From Acanthaster planci (taxonomy: Eukaryota; Echinodermata; Asteroidea; Valvatida; Acanthasteridae), in the NCBI RefSeq assembly GCF_001949145.1, contig NW_019091362.1, positions 3,118,424 to 3,182,423 on the forward strand: 64,000 nt of DNA. Reading direction: 5' to 3'. Each line of letters begins with the position of its first letter. The stretch's first letter is position 1. Below the pieces are notes generated by a model, which did no database searches, was not told the origin of the DNA, and saw only the letters and a program-made list of their open reading frames with translations. Shown here piece by piece: positions 10,724-24,200 of this stretch. Both the position numbers and the translations under genes were made by a program.

Positions 10724-11642
10724 TTGATAAATACGGTTTGGTAAGTTCCGAGTGAAGGATGCTTTGGATGTTTTTATGTTGTTATTTTATTCCAGAAAAG
10801 TGTGTCAGGCTAGGCGGGCATTCGGGCGCGCAGGCCATATATGTCGTTTTCGTTTCCACGGTGGTACGTAAACAAAAAAGCATTTCTGCGTGGCGCCACC
10901 AGCCGTACAAACGTAGAGAATTTTTGAAAAACCCGCAGAATTGGTCTATATTTTTATCACATTATCACTATTTATTCAGAAGTCACAGTGCCGCTTTACA
11001 TATATAACTTATTATTTAGATACCATGTGTGAGCATATTAAACTGTATTCCTCATTTTTTCCACCACCGTTGGGGTTGCTCTTTCAAAGCCTAATTTTTG
11101 CAAGGTTGCATGATTCTCAGTTTACTACAAACTTAAACTTGAACTTCTAGATTGCCTTTAAAAAAAAGGGTCCGATAATTTAACGACTGTTGGGGGAAGG
11201 AATACAGTTTATTACGTATGGTGGCAGCGACAGTGAAACAACAGTGATAGATAGACTGAGGTTTTCACAAGAAGTGGTATGTAGGAGGGTATGACTGATA
11301 GCCATGTTTATTTATATACTATTAGGTTAAGCAGGGGGAATATGCCGGTTCAAAACCCCACCTATTTTATTGTAGCCCTATACAGCCAAAAAAGTAAAAA
11401 CCTAAAAATAAATAAATAACTAAAGCGTTCAAATACCCCCAGGTATATGTATACAGTAGTACTTGCAGATTCAATTGACTCGACAGTGCCTTCTACAGCA
11501 TCCAATACCCAACTTCGGCTCCGTCTCAGGCTTCACTTTTTTTCTTTTTTTTTTTGCTACCTGGCTTTGAAGCTGTAAGGGTACTAATTAGTCTAATAGT
11601 GCCACAAAGCATCAAATAAGATGCAAGAGAGCAAAAACCTAC

Positions 11643-11892
11643 CGTAATACAATTTGATTTAAACTCTTCAGGCCCACAATCGGGGATTGGTTTCGGGGAC
11701 GAAGCCAGAGACGGAGGGGAAGTTGAGTATTGGAATACGGCCTTGGTATAAGATCCCGGCGGTCTTCGTACCAACATGCTTGCCACAACGACATGGAAAG
11801 TGACCGTGACCCCACCCAGTAGCAGCATTGCTCCTTGGCACCCGTACACGTTCACAAGGAATAATTGAGTTACAGGGCCATAGAGCGTCTTA
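11643..11892 (-). CDS. SLC16 (monocarboxylate transporter)-like internal exon
   Basis: The exon reads KTLYGPVTQLFLVNVYG, then GAMLLLGGVTVTFHVV, then LVRRPPGSYTKA and a polar tail. It matches the family segment P-L-x-Q-x-L-x-x-x-Y-G-W-R-G-A followed by the LILGG helix and an R-P end. That is the helix 5-6 hairpin entering the large cytoplasmic loop. The usual Y-G-W-R-G is Y-G-C-Q-G here. On the - strand an acceptor TGTAG precedes it, and a GTAGGT donor follows codon ATT ACG. The exon is 250 bp, with one leading partial-codon base, ending in phase 0. Exons for helices 1-4 are not found upstream to 16.6 kb, so the gene is incomplete, spread out or degraded. Confidence 0.6.
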
Positions 11893-12130
11893 CTACACAT
11901 GATAAATATTCATGAGCAAATTGGAGCGCGTCATTACCTCGCGTCAGGGAAGTAGAAATGACGCGCGACCAGATGACGTCACAGCTTTTTCTAGTAGCAT
12001 AAAAACATCCCTCTGGAACCTGCCTCGTATATATGTAGTCTGTATCATGTAATCTTTAAGGAACCAGTCTGGAGTTGTATCCTAATAACTATTACAGTAA
12101 AGACCCAAAACGTATGTCACCACCAGGCTA

Positions 12131-12339
12131 CATATGCAGCAAGGTATGAGACGTATACCCAGCAAGAAATGAGACCGAGGGTTACCCCCCTAACATGTCC
12201 AATCCCTATACACATTCCAGACTATTGTTACTTTACACCCCCCCCCCAAGATGTCTGAAAGGAATTCCCAAGATTCCTGCGAGACAATGACCAACACAAA
12301 GCAGGGGGGTTCTCTCCGTCTCATACCTTGCTGCATATG
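12131..12339. mobile_element. MITE with perfect 23-bp inverted ends, family B copy 2
   Basis: 12131-12153 (CATATGCAGCAAGGTATGAG plus ACG) is perfectly inverted at 12317-12339. The 163-bp interior is non-coding and aligns with 6391-6559, including the C-run, GACTATTGTTAC, AATGACCAA and the G-run with TTCTCTCC. Size, inverted ends and lack of coding fit a miniature inverted-repeat transposable element. A target-site duplication is not obvious in the flanks. Confidence 0.85.
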
Positions 12340-15300
12340 ATGGTTCGTCAACAAAAGACAGTTATACATCGCCGAACAATCTGGGCTCTGTTAACAAGGC
12401 TGAAGGCCTGGCTGAAATGCTCGGGCGTCAATGAAGGTCACCTGTCAACTTAGAGTAGCGCCTAAAGATTACTTCGTGCTGCTGTAAACGACCGTTAAAT
12501 GAAATGATGAATTTTTGAAAGATTTTGAAAACGGAAAAAATTATAGTCATGCCGGCCCAGCATCATCAACATTGAAAAATGCCCCGGCATGAAGTGGTTT
12601 TAAAATGTGCTGGGAGCCATACTATTACGGCCCATTTGCACATTGGTTTCCCACGGGACTGTTTAGACGGAGTCGACAAACCGTGCAAAAGCCTGGGTGC
12701 CGATAAACCGATACTTAGAATCTTGAGCGCTTTTTTCAAAGATGAAGGGTGAACCGGCGCATCCTGGCCAATCAGTGGCCTTGTTAGGACTGACTTCAAT
12801 GAGAGGCAAGGACTGACTGGTATGGCAGAGTGCTTCCTTGTCTCGGCTGCGAATCTTTCAGTTACCTGGGGAACTACCGGTAACTGTTATTGTGGAGTCA
12901 GTGATTCGGATCTGCCCCGAGTGGAGTCAAGAAAGGGAGCATTTTCCTAGCAACAGGGGCTCCTTTGGTAGGAACTGCACTGCGCAAACAACTACGAAAC
13001 GCACGCGTTATGACAACCTCGCTATACGCGAATACTCCCGACCACAACAGGTGCTTCTGCTCAAGGCGGATATTGAGCACTTATGAGCAGGTTTCCATTT
13101 TGTGTGCAAATGTAAAATACCTCGTGAAATACCACTTCTGTCACGCCGAAATAAACACTTTCCATTAAAATCCTACGAAGAGGCACTGACGTTACATGTG
13201 GACGTCGGTCTTGCTAATTTCTTAACTTTTAAGTGATTGCATGAGGACGATAGTAGGCCTATAGGCAATGTTACTTTTATGGAACAAGGACTGGGAAGGG
13301 GGTATGATCCTGGCCCATCCCCCGCCGTCCAAATGGGACGATTATATCCACTATACCCCTGGATTTAAGCCCATGCAAGGTACCTCGAGAAATTATTGTC
13401 ATCATTGCACGAATGTGAAACATACATTATTTCTTTTATACAATACAAGCATAAATCCTCTTGCGAGGAGAACAAAGCAAATTAAATTAGAAAATATGTT
13501 ACAATTTGGAATGGGCACACACAGACCCGTAAATTGACGACAAAGCTCGCAATTCGTTCAACTAGAAGGCTCAAAACTTGCACGGGCTAACCTAGCTGCG
13601 TTGAATGTCTTACCTTGAGAACGGATCCGAAAAAAAAATCAGTTGTAAGATCCGAGTCCATGATTCTTCAAATTGGTACACGGGATCCATCAGCCTAGAC
13701 TTAAAATGTGCCCGCTTTTCTTTCCAAACCACCAGTCCGTCGGCTAACGTTGGCCAAAGTACACGAACGGCCACGCGGAACACCATACAATCAGGAAAAT
13801 GTTCACGAACAGTGCAAAACTCCTACATTAACCACAAAAGTATACCTGTCTACAACATGAACACTATATAGCGCATTCACATGTTTCAGTCATGGAGTTG
13901 GTATTGAGTATATAATACCTCTAGTATTGGGTTAATAAAAAGACAAGACATGCCCCAACTGCATGATGATGGGTTGGAATCAAGTTAAAGGAACCACGGA
14001 ATTTTATGACTTCAATACATGACGAGCGATGTTAATCAGATGTTAGAATGTTTTTACACCTCTATTGTAGCACTAAAAGGAGAAAATTCAACATTCTGCA
14101 TTTTTCTAATGAAAATGTCGTTATTCACGAGCCAAAGCGTGATGTCATTTAAGGAAAAACGACGTCTCCATAGTTCGTGATGATAATGAGAAAACGCGTG
14201 GCATCGTCTGTGAAATCTGTGAGCATGAGCTCGTCCTACACCGTATGTGGAATGGCTTATGTACACAGTTCAAAAACTGTTCTTTCCGCAAGCGGAAACG
14301 AGAGCAAAATGGTTTGGAAACCCGTCTGTTCCTTCAAGAATCAGCGTAGCTAAGCCCTGAATAAATGGATAGCGTGACTTCAACTACATGAAAATCACAT
14401 TAACACAAACAAGATAATCATTGCAAACAGAAAGACTAAATTTGCAAAAATGCATAGCTTGATCTCAGAGAAATAAACTCAACAATAAAACGAACGAAGT
14501 AACTTTTGACTATTAAAGTATCGCAAGAATTTTGATAATTAAACCAACAACAATAAACGACCCTTCCTTTTCCCGCTATGAGAAACTTCTTAAGTCTTAT
14601 TTTTCGATATGGTGGTCAGTGTTGAATAAATCTCGAGGGCAAAGGGAAAAATACGAGAGGAAGTCCATTCACAGATCTAGCATGAACAAAAGTAGAAATA
14701 CTTTACATTTGATTAACGATGCTAATTAATAGCTATCGAGGCAAACCGTCGCTTTAAAACAGAGGAACCATTATCAAACGATATAAAAACAGGAAGACAA
14801 TTCAATCAGTTTAGAAAAATTACGTTTCCACTCTACATTACAGATTCAATCTGAAATGGAATAAAGGAGGTATGTACATTAAACTGCGAATGAACTCTTC
14901 AGAGAAAGCAAAAGAACATAAAACAAAAAAAGTTACCCCATAAGAGAATCATCTCCTGTAAACCTATTCGTAATTACAAGAGCCTTACTTACAAAAGATT
15001 AGCTTCACCAATAAACACCTCATACAGCAACGCCACACTGTACTTTTATTCGTGGAGCTGTAATTTCAGGTAACCAGTTTTCTTTTCAGTGGCTGATAAA
15101 AACATTCTTCGCATTAGTACTGTACTAGATGATTTCTAGACCCATGACCCATTCCTAGAACCCATCCGCTCGTCGCCCAGCGCCCGCGCAGGGGGCGCAC
15201 GAGGGCCTAGGGAAGACCACATGAAAGGAATAGCGCCCTCCTGAAGTAAGTTACAAAGTAGAACCGTTTTCTTTGTCCCCGAGCAAATAAACAGCGCATC

Positions 15301-16600
15301 ATGTCAAGTGAAGGAGGATTATTTTAGCATTTCAGGATACAAGTGAAAAATGATTCAGCTCACTTTTATCCTCATTAAAAAAAACCTCGTTACCATCTCC
15401 ACTATAAAATATTCTTATCAGCATCACCGTAATGTTTGAAATATAACTTCAATTATTAAATAAGCCCTCTTAACTTGAAAATTCACATCGTGACTCAAAA
15501 CTCGGCAATCATGATAATGCACTTGAAGGGATGCATCACCAAATTGGTACATTAACGCAGTGGTTTTTAAGGTTGTAGGTATTATTGGTTCACATTTCTG
15601 AACACGAAGCTATTCTAGTACGCCGTAAGCCGAAATGCCGGGGAGGGGGGGGTTGAGGAAACCACCACCACCCCAAGCATACCGGTAGTTCTTTGCTGGA
15701 AGCCTCGTTTGGCTTTGACCATTGTGACAACTTTATTTCGCGGGCTTCCTTTGTACCTTGAATTAACAGGGCCTCTGCTACCAAGAAAAATCATGAATGG
15801 TGCACGGCTCTTGTCAAGTGTTACGAAAAATACACTAGAATAGAGCGGTTTGCATAACTTGAAAAGCTATTGTGATGCTCAGTACAGGGATTGCTCCGAA
15901 CCACGTGAAACCGTCGCCCAACTTTTGCAGCATTATGTGGTGTTTGAATGAATACATATACTGTGGAGATCGAGGGAGCCATTTTACTTTTAGGGAGTCG
16001 GGGATATGGCTTCCCAGCAAAGTCTCTGTGATTCCCTTTGGTTTTATGTTATGTCAGTGATTCTTTTGAATGAAAATAATTAAGCAAAACTGAATGCATA
16101 GTTGTCTTCTCTAAAATGAATAAAAATGAAATGGAGACGGGGGATAAGAGGGGGGTATTGATTTGGGGGGTGGAAAAATCATGCGTATTATCTATCTGGC
16201 GTCTGGGCATTCGCTTTTTTGAAGTTTGGAGTTAATTTTGGAGTAAATCTTTTAAACCAAATGAATTTCTTCACCATCAGAGAGCAGAGCTTATCGACGC
16301 GCGTCAGTCGCTTTATGTTGAAATGGAGTTGGTTGGCAACTCGGCATCACTGCCTGTGTCAAAAACCACATACTCCACAGCAAATATAGACGCAAAGCCA
16401 AGAAAGCACTTGCAAATTAAGTTAAAGTGCTTTCTCTTAAATTGTAAAATAATTTCGTAACATTGCTGCACTCGCATGCACGGCACGAGGGTGAGTGATG
16501 TCTTAAACTAACTTCAAATACTATTCACCCAGACGTTGCGTACAATACGGCCATGTGCGACTGCGCCTTCCCACGGTACAGTCAGTTTTCAACATACGGG
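12340..16600. other. Intergenic, no gene recognised
   Basis: Sequence between the SLC16-like exon and the LRP1-like gene. It was checked for SLC16 GGWGW-type exons on the - strand and for extra exons of the + strand gene; none was found. A moderately GC- and CpG-rich stretch at 12830-13060 and a small GC-rich patch at about 15165-15240 are the only compositional features. Promoters could lie here but cannot be placed. Confidence 0.5.
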
Positions 16601-16613
16601 ATCACGACGTGAT
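16601..16613. promoter_or_regulatory. Palindrome ATCACGACGTGAT upstream of LRP1-like start
   Basis: An interrupted palindrome, ATCAC-G-ACGTGAT, lies about 95 bp before the start codon. It resembles an E-box/SRE-type site with one inserted base; sterol-regulated receptors of this family often carry SREBP sites. This is inference only. It could equally lie in the transcribed leader. Confidence 0.25.
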
Positions 16614-16705
16614 GTTGTTCGAGTTGTGGAGGTAATTCCCACGTGCTGCTACAATCCACGGATTTTTTTGGATGTAAACGCGGTGTAGACGTGGAGCTTC
16701 GAGCG

Positions 16706-16793
16706 ATGTCATCTCGAAGTTCTGCCATGATGTGGCTGCTGTTGGTTGGAATTTTGACTGTTTTGAGGAGGCCTTTTGGAGTCGAAGCCGAAG
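16706..16793 (+). CDS. LRP1: LRP1-like exon 1: signal peptide
   Basis: This 29-codon exon plus one base is too short to stand out as an ORF. It encodes MSSRSSAMMWLLLVGILTVL and then a short tail ending FGVEAE, a typical secretory signal. The ATG is the first in frame after a stop at 16610-16612, which supports the start. It ends GAAG before GTAAGA, a strong donor, in phase 1, matching the phase-1 entry of exon 2 at 42708. Assignment to this gene rests on strand, phase and signal peptide. A cDNA would confirm it, and an alternative first exon in the 26-kb intron cannot be excluded. Confidence 0.75.
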
Positions 16794-17161
16794 GTAAGAA
16801 ATTTTGTTTTTGATGTAGGCCTAGGTCTAGTGTGTACATGGTACATTTAGGCTTCAACGGTAGGGCATCAGTCGTGTTTTTCCCGGTCAAGAAGTTTGCA
16901 CTTGGATGCCTACTCTACGTTTGTCTACGCCTGCCTCGTTGGCGAGATAGTGATTCGGAACACATTAAGTGTGTGAAAAAAAAGAGTAGACGGATGATAC
17001 CACAAAAATGCAATGAGTTCCATGTACGGACAACACTTGATCATGTTTCTGTGCACAAACCTATGACTCTGAGACTTGCCTGAAAAAACCTGCTTTCTGA
17101 GTAGATGTTTGGGAATTTTCCCACCTAAATTTCACTTTTTTTGGACATCTTATCACTTTCT

Positions 17162-17355
17162 AATGTTGCATCCTGACTCCACTTCAGCAGTTGTGTACAA
17201 AGTCTATGGGGAGTGAAGAGAATTTTCCAAGTATTTGCCAACAACATCGGTAAATGTTTCTCAGTCCAGAATCCGTGTCTTTCCAGCATTTCTGTAATTA
17301 CTGATTTTTATTGAGATAATACATGATGAGAAAGGTGGAGTCAGGATGCAACATT
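17162..17355. mobile_element. MITE-like element with 21-bp inverted ends
   Basis: 17162-17182 (AATGTTGCATCCTGACTCCA plus C) is perfectly inverted at 17335-17355. The 152-bp interior is non-coding. Total length of 194 bp and perfect ends suggest a recent non-autonomous DNA transposon. TA-rich flanks allow a short target duplication, but it is not certain. Confidence 0.75.
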
Positions 17356-19540
17356 TTTCTCCTTCATTTTATTTGTCCATATCCTAATATTTGGAGATAA
17401 AGATGGTACATGTTAACTGAAGGTGATGGATGGAGACCCCCAAGAAGCATTGCTTGTCAACTGGAGACCCCATGCATGTAGACACTAATTACAGGAATAA
17501 TACATACGGGTAGAAACTACAGGTAAACATCATTACAAATTAATTGCATGTAGAAAAGTAGCACATTCTTGTTCTTGAAATAAAAGACACCTTTCATGAA
17601 CCATGCTTCCCTTGTGTGTTCCTTAACTTGCAAGCGATCTTTGTTTTTCTCCTTTATATTGCTTCTTAATATGCATAATTTAACCGTTGCTAACCAAGTA
17701 GTTCTTTAAGGTCTCAGTTACATGTATGTTAGATAATTGACGTCTGTTTTGCCTGTTGTACATGTATGTACAATGTAGTTGAATTTTAAGGTTTACGTTC
17801 TCTGAAAGTTTTCTCTCCGTCAGAGTGCAAAATTAAAAAAAAATTCCATATTTGGATGCCACATATTTCCTTGCAGAGACCAGTTAGCCATCTGAAAGCA
17901 CTAAAATATACATGTATTTTATCCTAAAAAATCAAATTTTACAATGAAAATATTGAAGTACATGTTATGCATTCACAGAATTTGTCAGACCAATCTCATA
18001 GGGTTTTTGCACAGGGTGTCAAGCGGCATCTGTTCATATTGAATTCTCTCCATCCTGTTTCCTTCAAATAATCACCTTTATCTTGTAATTTTAAACTGTG
18101 GAATTTTGTTTTGAAAGGTGAACAGTAAAATCTGAAATTGTAAATTGGATGGAACCCCCAAACTCCTGTAGTCCACAGAGGACTGCTGTCCCCACCTCGT
18201 GCCTTATTGTCTCCCTCTTACTCCCCCGTTACATGCTCCATGTGCTCTGATCACACAGAATACTAGAGTATGCCGTGGCGATGGTATTTCCTTTGTAAGT
18301 TTTCTATGTAATGTGCCTGCGTGTATATTTATATCAGTCTGCCATTGATAACAGCTTTGCTGGGGGGGGGGGATTTCTGGCATTTTGCCAAAGATTGCCA
18401 AATGGCGGGATCCTGTTAGTTCAAGGGTTTCATCATACTTCTTTTTTTTGCCTAGTGTAATAGGCACAGACATGGGTGAACAAATGCACACATATTTCAC
18501 CCTTACATGCCTCTGGGTGGAAAATGTACATGTACACTGTAAGCTTGCTACATGTAGGAAAGAGTGCCATACACGGACATCGCTTGACATCCCGTGTTCA
18601 CTTATGAGACTGGTCTGAACATTTATTTTCTATGTACATTTACATGTAAATACTTCATATTGTCCTTGCTAAATTTGACCTTGTAGGACATGCTTTCACT
18701 TTTTGATCGTTGATAACCACTGCAGGGGAAAATAAGTGATGTCCATACAATGTATGGCTCTCTCTCCACCCACTTGTTATGCCTGACATGTCTGTCTCAA
18801 CTATGGAACTGCTGCTGGGCTGCCCTATCTACATGTATAGTCGGTGAATCTCTATAGAAAGTTCCTCGACCTTGTCCAAATTTATGCAGCTCACACCCAA
18901 CAAAATTCACCAAAAAAATGCCAACCTGGCATTTCGTCCGCCACATATAAAACTTGTTTCTGCCAGCACAAGTTGTCAATAAATGAAAATTGACTTTGGC
19001 ACATGCTGTGGCACGCACTGGCACTCTGTGCTGTAGTTGAGCTGGCTCAACTAGAGCATTGTTGTTTGGATGGCCGCAGCTGTAGTTGGGACTGATGCCA
19101 TACATTTAGTTACGCATAATTTAGTCCCAAACTACACAATTTTAAAGTAATTGTATCACTTCCACAGTTTAATCTCACTTCCATCATTCCACATCTACAT
19201 GTAGCAAGAGGTTTTAAAGGATTTCCAGCACAGTGGAAGATTGTGGAGTTTTTAATTAAGTCAGTTGCTGCATAGACAGTCTGTACAGTAAGTGAAGCTG
19301 GAATCTGTGGTACCAGTATGTTGGAGCCAAGGTGGCTCAATGCACCGGAAGCTGCTGTTCAGTGCAGTTTAATTTTTTATCCATATTAGTAAACAGTGCA
19401 CAAAATACTTCAGCATGGCCGTTGAAATGTGTAGTGACACATCTGTTCTTATCTGTTCAAGAGACAGATTTCTATACACTTCCAGTTGCATGATCATGGT
19501 ACTATACAGACACATGTGCATGTTGTAGGCGTTACTGCAA

Positions 19541-19584
19541 ATGTACATACATGTACATGTACATACCAGTATGTACATGTACAT
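19541..19584. repeat. TGTACA-type hexamer cluster
   Basis: Overlapping palindromic units of the hexamer ACATGT/TGTACA, interrupted once by TACCAGTA. One of several similar clusters in intron 1. Confidence 0.7.
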
Positions 19585-21185
19585 TACGTAGCAGTGCCCC
19601 TCAATTAATCTGGGGAAAGTGGGACAACTGCTTAATAAGTTTTGATCAAAGAGTTCATAAAGGTTGTGTATTCCTTTTAGTTTGATGCTTGACTGGGCAA
19701 AAGCATGACCTTGTGTGCATACATGTAAGGGTTCCGCTCGGTTCATTATCCAAGTTTTCACGTCAACCGGAACGTTGTGACAGAACGCCGTGGGTCGGAA
19801 TTTGTGAGTTGTATTTCATGGCCCCATACCATTCTTGAAAACCTTTCTGTAGCTTGGGCCTCTTTGTTTGCCGTATTTTCTGAATTTTTTTTTTTTTTAG
19901 TGAAAAAAGAAAAGCTAGCGAGGACAAGCCTATCAACTGAGTGCTTTCCCCCAAGGCTATAATAAAAAGCAGAGAAACTGGCACAGGCAGATTCCCCATT
20001 AATCATTGATCACCTTTATGTTCATGTACACTGTATCATTATGTTAAAAAAATAATATTTCTGCAACATAAAGAACATGTCATCTTGTGAGTTCACTATG
20101 CATCAGAAATATACGTGCATATAGTCAACTGTGCATCAGACACATTTTTTTAAAAAGTTTTAAACAATCCCGATGAGCTTGGAGAGTTACATGTGGATGA
20201 TGCAATGTATTATGTTCTTCACGTGCATCTAGGTACATGTACATTTGTTTACCCATTCGTATTGGTTGACCTCCTTTCATTGCACTGTTGCTCAAATGAG
20301 GTCTGACTTTCTCACAGATATCGATGGAATCGTTCAACTGCGACCAGCGACAACACAACCATGACTATCTGACAGGATGGGCATGATAAGAGACAGAAGA
20401 AGTGACAACATATGGGCATTCCAGGAACCCGTTTGAGAAACTCAATCCTAGGTTTAACAGGATTAAACAAAATTACATTACAAAAATTACAAAACAACAT
20501 TAACAAAATTTAGGATTTTTGGGGGGAGGGTCATTCCGTGGCAATTCATCAGGCTTTGCATTTGACCATCACAGTCTGGAATAATTATTTAGAATGATGA
20601 ATGACGTGCGTGAGAAACCTCCTGAACTGAAATTGTGTGTTTCACTATTTTGGGTAAACAAACTTTCACTCATTTGCATAACCATTTAATTTTAAAAACT
20701 TGAATCTGAAAAAGTGTAGCACCTATAAAGTCAGGTGATATAAAGTTCATGAGTTGATTTGATTTCACAAAACCAAAAGGTAGCGTGAAGCACAGAGAAA
20801 ATGCGTAAAAAGAAAAAGTGAAAGACCTTTGACCTCAATTTCTGAAAATAGATATGCTTCATATCTGTAATTTTTTTCAAAATGTCACTTTATCGGTAGG
20901 TGGCACAAGATACATTATCCTGAGATAAGGCTGTGCTGCTGAACACTGAAGTATTGCCGCAGTACCAGTACTTTAAAAACCTTTGTGGGGATTTGGCAAT
21001 TAAAGGGTTTACATATAATGTATACAGTGCATATATCTCCCTCAGTCTTCGGTCCTAAAGATCAGAGTTCATTCGAAACCTAGGACCTGGCAAGTGTTTC
21101 TCATTGACATGCTTTCTGAACTCCAAAAATAATTGTTTGAGCTGGGCCTATGCTAGGCTGTAAAACTGCTCCAGGTGTTGAAGAA

Positions 21186-21270
21186 TACACATGTACGTCC
21201 ACGGACACAGTATGCATGTGCATGTACCAGTATGTCCATGGACATTGTACATGTGTACATGTACATGTAT
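21186..21270. repeat. TGTACA-type hexamer cluster
   Basis: ACATGTAC units with interspersed GTCCATGGAC-type palindromes. Chance ORFs rich in H, V, C and M on both strands (for example 21101-21496) come from this repeat. Confidence 0.6.
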
Positions 21271-24200
21271 GGACATCATCATCCTTAGCCCACAGCCCTG
21301 CCGGAATATTTGCTGAAGGCTTGTGGCCAATTATGATGGATTCCGAGAGGCTGGAGAGGCTCACATAACTTACCAGGAAGTTATTTGGTTTAGTTATTGA
21401 CATCCTGAACAGTGTCTGAAACCTTTGAGCCTTCTGCCGATGCGTATTAAAAACTTCCTCTAGTGCTATCAAAAAAAAAAAATTTAGGCTGTGCACACTT
21501 TAAGTATAGGTTTTGAGATTGCTATTTATCTGGATGTCAATAGCTTGCTGTATGTATTGTTTAAATTACTCTTCAACAGTTGGACTCGGTTCCTGGTGGA
21601 AGATGATGTTGCTTTGAATGGCTCAAGTTTCCCTGGGGGTTTAAGAGCAAAATGTATCCCAGTGAAAGCGTTGTTTATGAAAAAAAATCATGTTTAATGC
21701 AATTCATTGTAGAGTTCTCTTAATCTGAATCTTTATTTTCAAAGTGCAGAATGTCAGCATTCAGTGGACTTTCATCTTTCTGTGTCACATCTGTCTTTTT
21801 GTGTATCAGTGGCTGGTAAACTACGGCCAGCCCTAAAAGGCGAAAAATTAATGCACAAAGTGTTAACAACTAAGCTTACAACTATCAAAACCACCAAGAA
21901 ATCATTTTTACTACTGAATACTAGTAGTGGACTGATGCGCAGACAGTATACATGTACTGGTAGTGTTGCTTTAATGTCTCTGTAGCCAAAAAAAGAGTTG
22001 TTTTTCAGGTTCTATATTTAGGGAGAACAGGCAGCAGTAATGTTGTTTTGATGTTGAAAGAGGTCAGCAAGGGAACTTACGGTAGTAAAAAATTGTTCGA
22101 GGTTTTAAACATTATTGATTAAAAGCACTTGTGGTTGATCTCAGTCTTACTTTTGAAGCATTAGTTTGGGTTCCTCTGTTGAAGGACAGGTATTTGGGCT
22201 ATACTCAAGGCCATCTCCGTGTCTCTTACAAAGGTAAGAACAAAAGAAAATTAGTAATGTCAGATCAAATAATCATGCTGTGAATTTACAAAAGTTGAAT
22301 ACGTTTCAAACTCCAGCGAAGTGTGCTGCAAGTATTTCATGACTTCAAATTTGCTGCACTGTTTGGCTGAGGTGTGAACCTGCCTTCTGGTTAGGTAGGG
22401 AAAAAAAGGAAGAAAATTTCCTCAAACGGCATACATGTACCTTGTTCTCAATTGTTAATTGTGAACACTTCAATGATTACATGTCAGAATTATTTTACTG
22501 AATATAAATCCTTTTGTTTTCCGGCACAATTCCCCTCGAGTTTTTCTTTTTCATCGATCATTACTTCAGGCAGTCCACTTCAAACAAACCAGCAGACCGG
22601 AAAAGCCACTTTGTGGTAGTTTTAAAAAAACCCGGGAATACTTACCAAGCCCATTTTTTTTTGCACCAAAGGGTATTATTTGGAATTGAAAAGTCTTGTA
22701 GGAAGTCCTGTGAATGAACTTTGTGGGTGTGTGCCCATGGCCCTAGAGTGTGAGGGGAACATGTGTAAATCACAGGTCTGTTGACTCTCCTTGGCCATAA
22801 GGGTACCCGTATATGTTACCTGTTACTATCCAGAAGTGAACTTGCCAAGGCAGGCATTGTTCAGATGAATTGACTGTGACCGGAAATAATGAATGTAAAC
22901 AGTGGCCCCATGGTAGCCACTTTGTGGCGGCAACCCATTCCCATAGATATGTACATTATGGCTGGCTCTTTCTACAGATGAATTTTGGGCGCGGCCTCAG
23001 CGTAATTTAAGGCTCATTGCGTAATTTGACTGGAGACCTGGCTCACATGTGTGCGCTGATACATGTTCATGTTATACGGAGGTGGGCGGTGCCATCAAAT
23101 TGTCTTCATATAGTGTACCGAAGTGAATACGTCGGCGCTCGGTGCTGTGTGTAAAACGCATCAGCGCAAGAACCAGCGTGTGAACCAACATGCGCGTTTT
23201 CTCCATTTGTTTGCAGTACACTTCCTGGTTCAAAATGACGTCACACTGTGGTACTTTATACATGTAGGACCTCCACGAAAGAAGATACGGTAAACCATGA
23301 AAAAGGGAAAATGGACGAACTTCACACGTTCTTAATGATCACCATCAATGGTTTTCATCATAAGCTACAAGTAGTAAGCTTTCCTTTGATGTCTTGGTAC
23401 CAACTCTTTGGTCAGGCAGTCGCTGAGACTGTCATTTTGAAAATAGTACCAGTCCATGTACATCAGTGTAAACGGTATGAACATATCATGCTTGTTTGCT
23501 TTTGTGGGTGTCATGATGGTCACAGCTACCTGGTTATGGAAGTCGGGTTGCGACATATTTTTTATTTGATTATTAAACTTTTTTTTGTCAGTTGGAGTGC
23601 AGTGGATTGAGAAAGGGGCGGCTGGAAATTTCAAGTTTGTGGGGATAGTCTAATTTTAGCACATGATATGAGCAATAAATTTTTGTGGTGAAGAAATTAC
23701 ATCAGGCTGAATGTTCTGCCCTGTGGCAGTAAGGTACTTCATGTCTAGTAGGAGTCTATGCCTGCTAGTATCAAGTCTTTATTAGCTCAGTGTACTTATA
23801 TTTATGCTGTGCAGTGTACGTGTTCATCTATGTACAGAATTTACCCCTTTTTCTCATTACCTTTCCAAAAACATTTATAAGAATGTTAGTGATAATATTC
23901 TTGCCATGTCACAGAAACAGCGCTATGCAATAAAAAATACACAGGTTATAAAAAAAGACAGATAAAAATAAACACAAAAATTGAAACTACATGTATATGT
24001 AACAATTAATGCTTAATATGATGAGTTTTCGAGTTGGATTGTAGCTTTAAACACTGTTTTTTTTTTTTTCCATTTCTCAGTGTTGAGAAGAAATGCCCAA
24101 CTTTTTCTGCAGAAGGGTGCACTTGGGTGAAGTGTGTTGGCCTATAACATACATGTACATGTACATATAGAACATGTACATGCACCGGTAGTTCTAAATT

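Noticed and set aside
23248-23610. + strand 120-codon ORF in intron 1
   Set aside because: No homology recognised; overlapping - strand frame of similar size. Probably chance.
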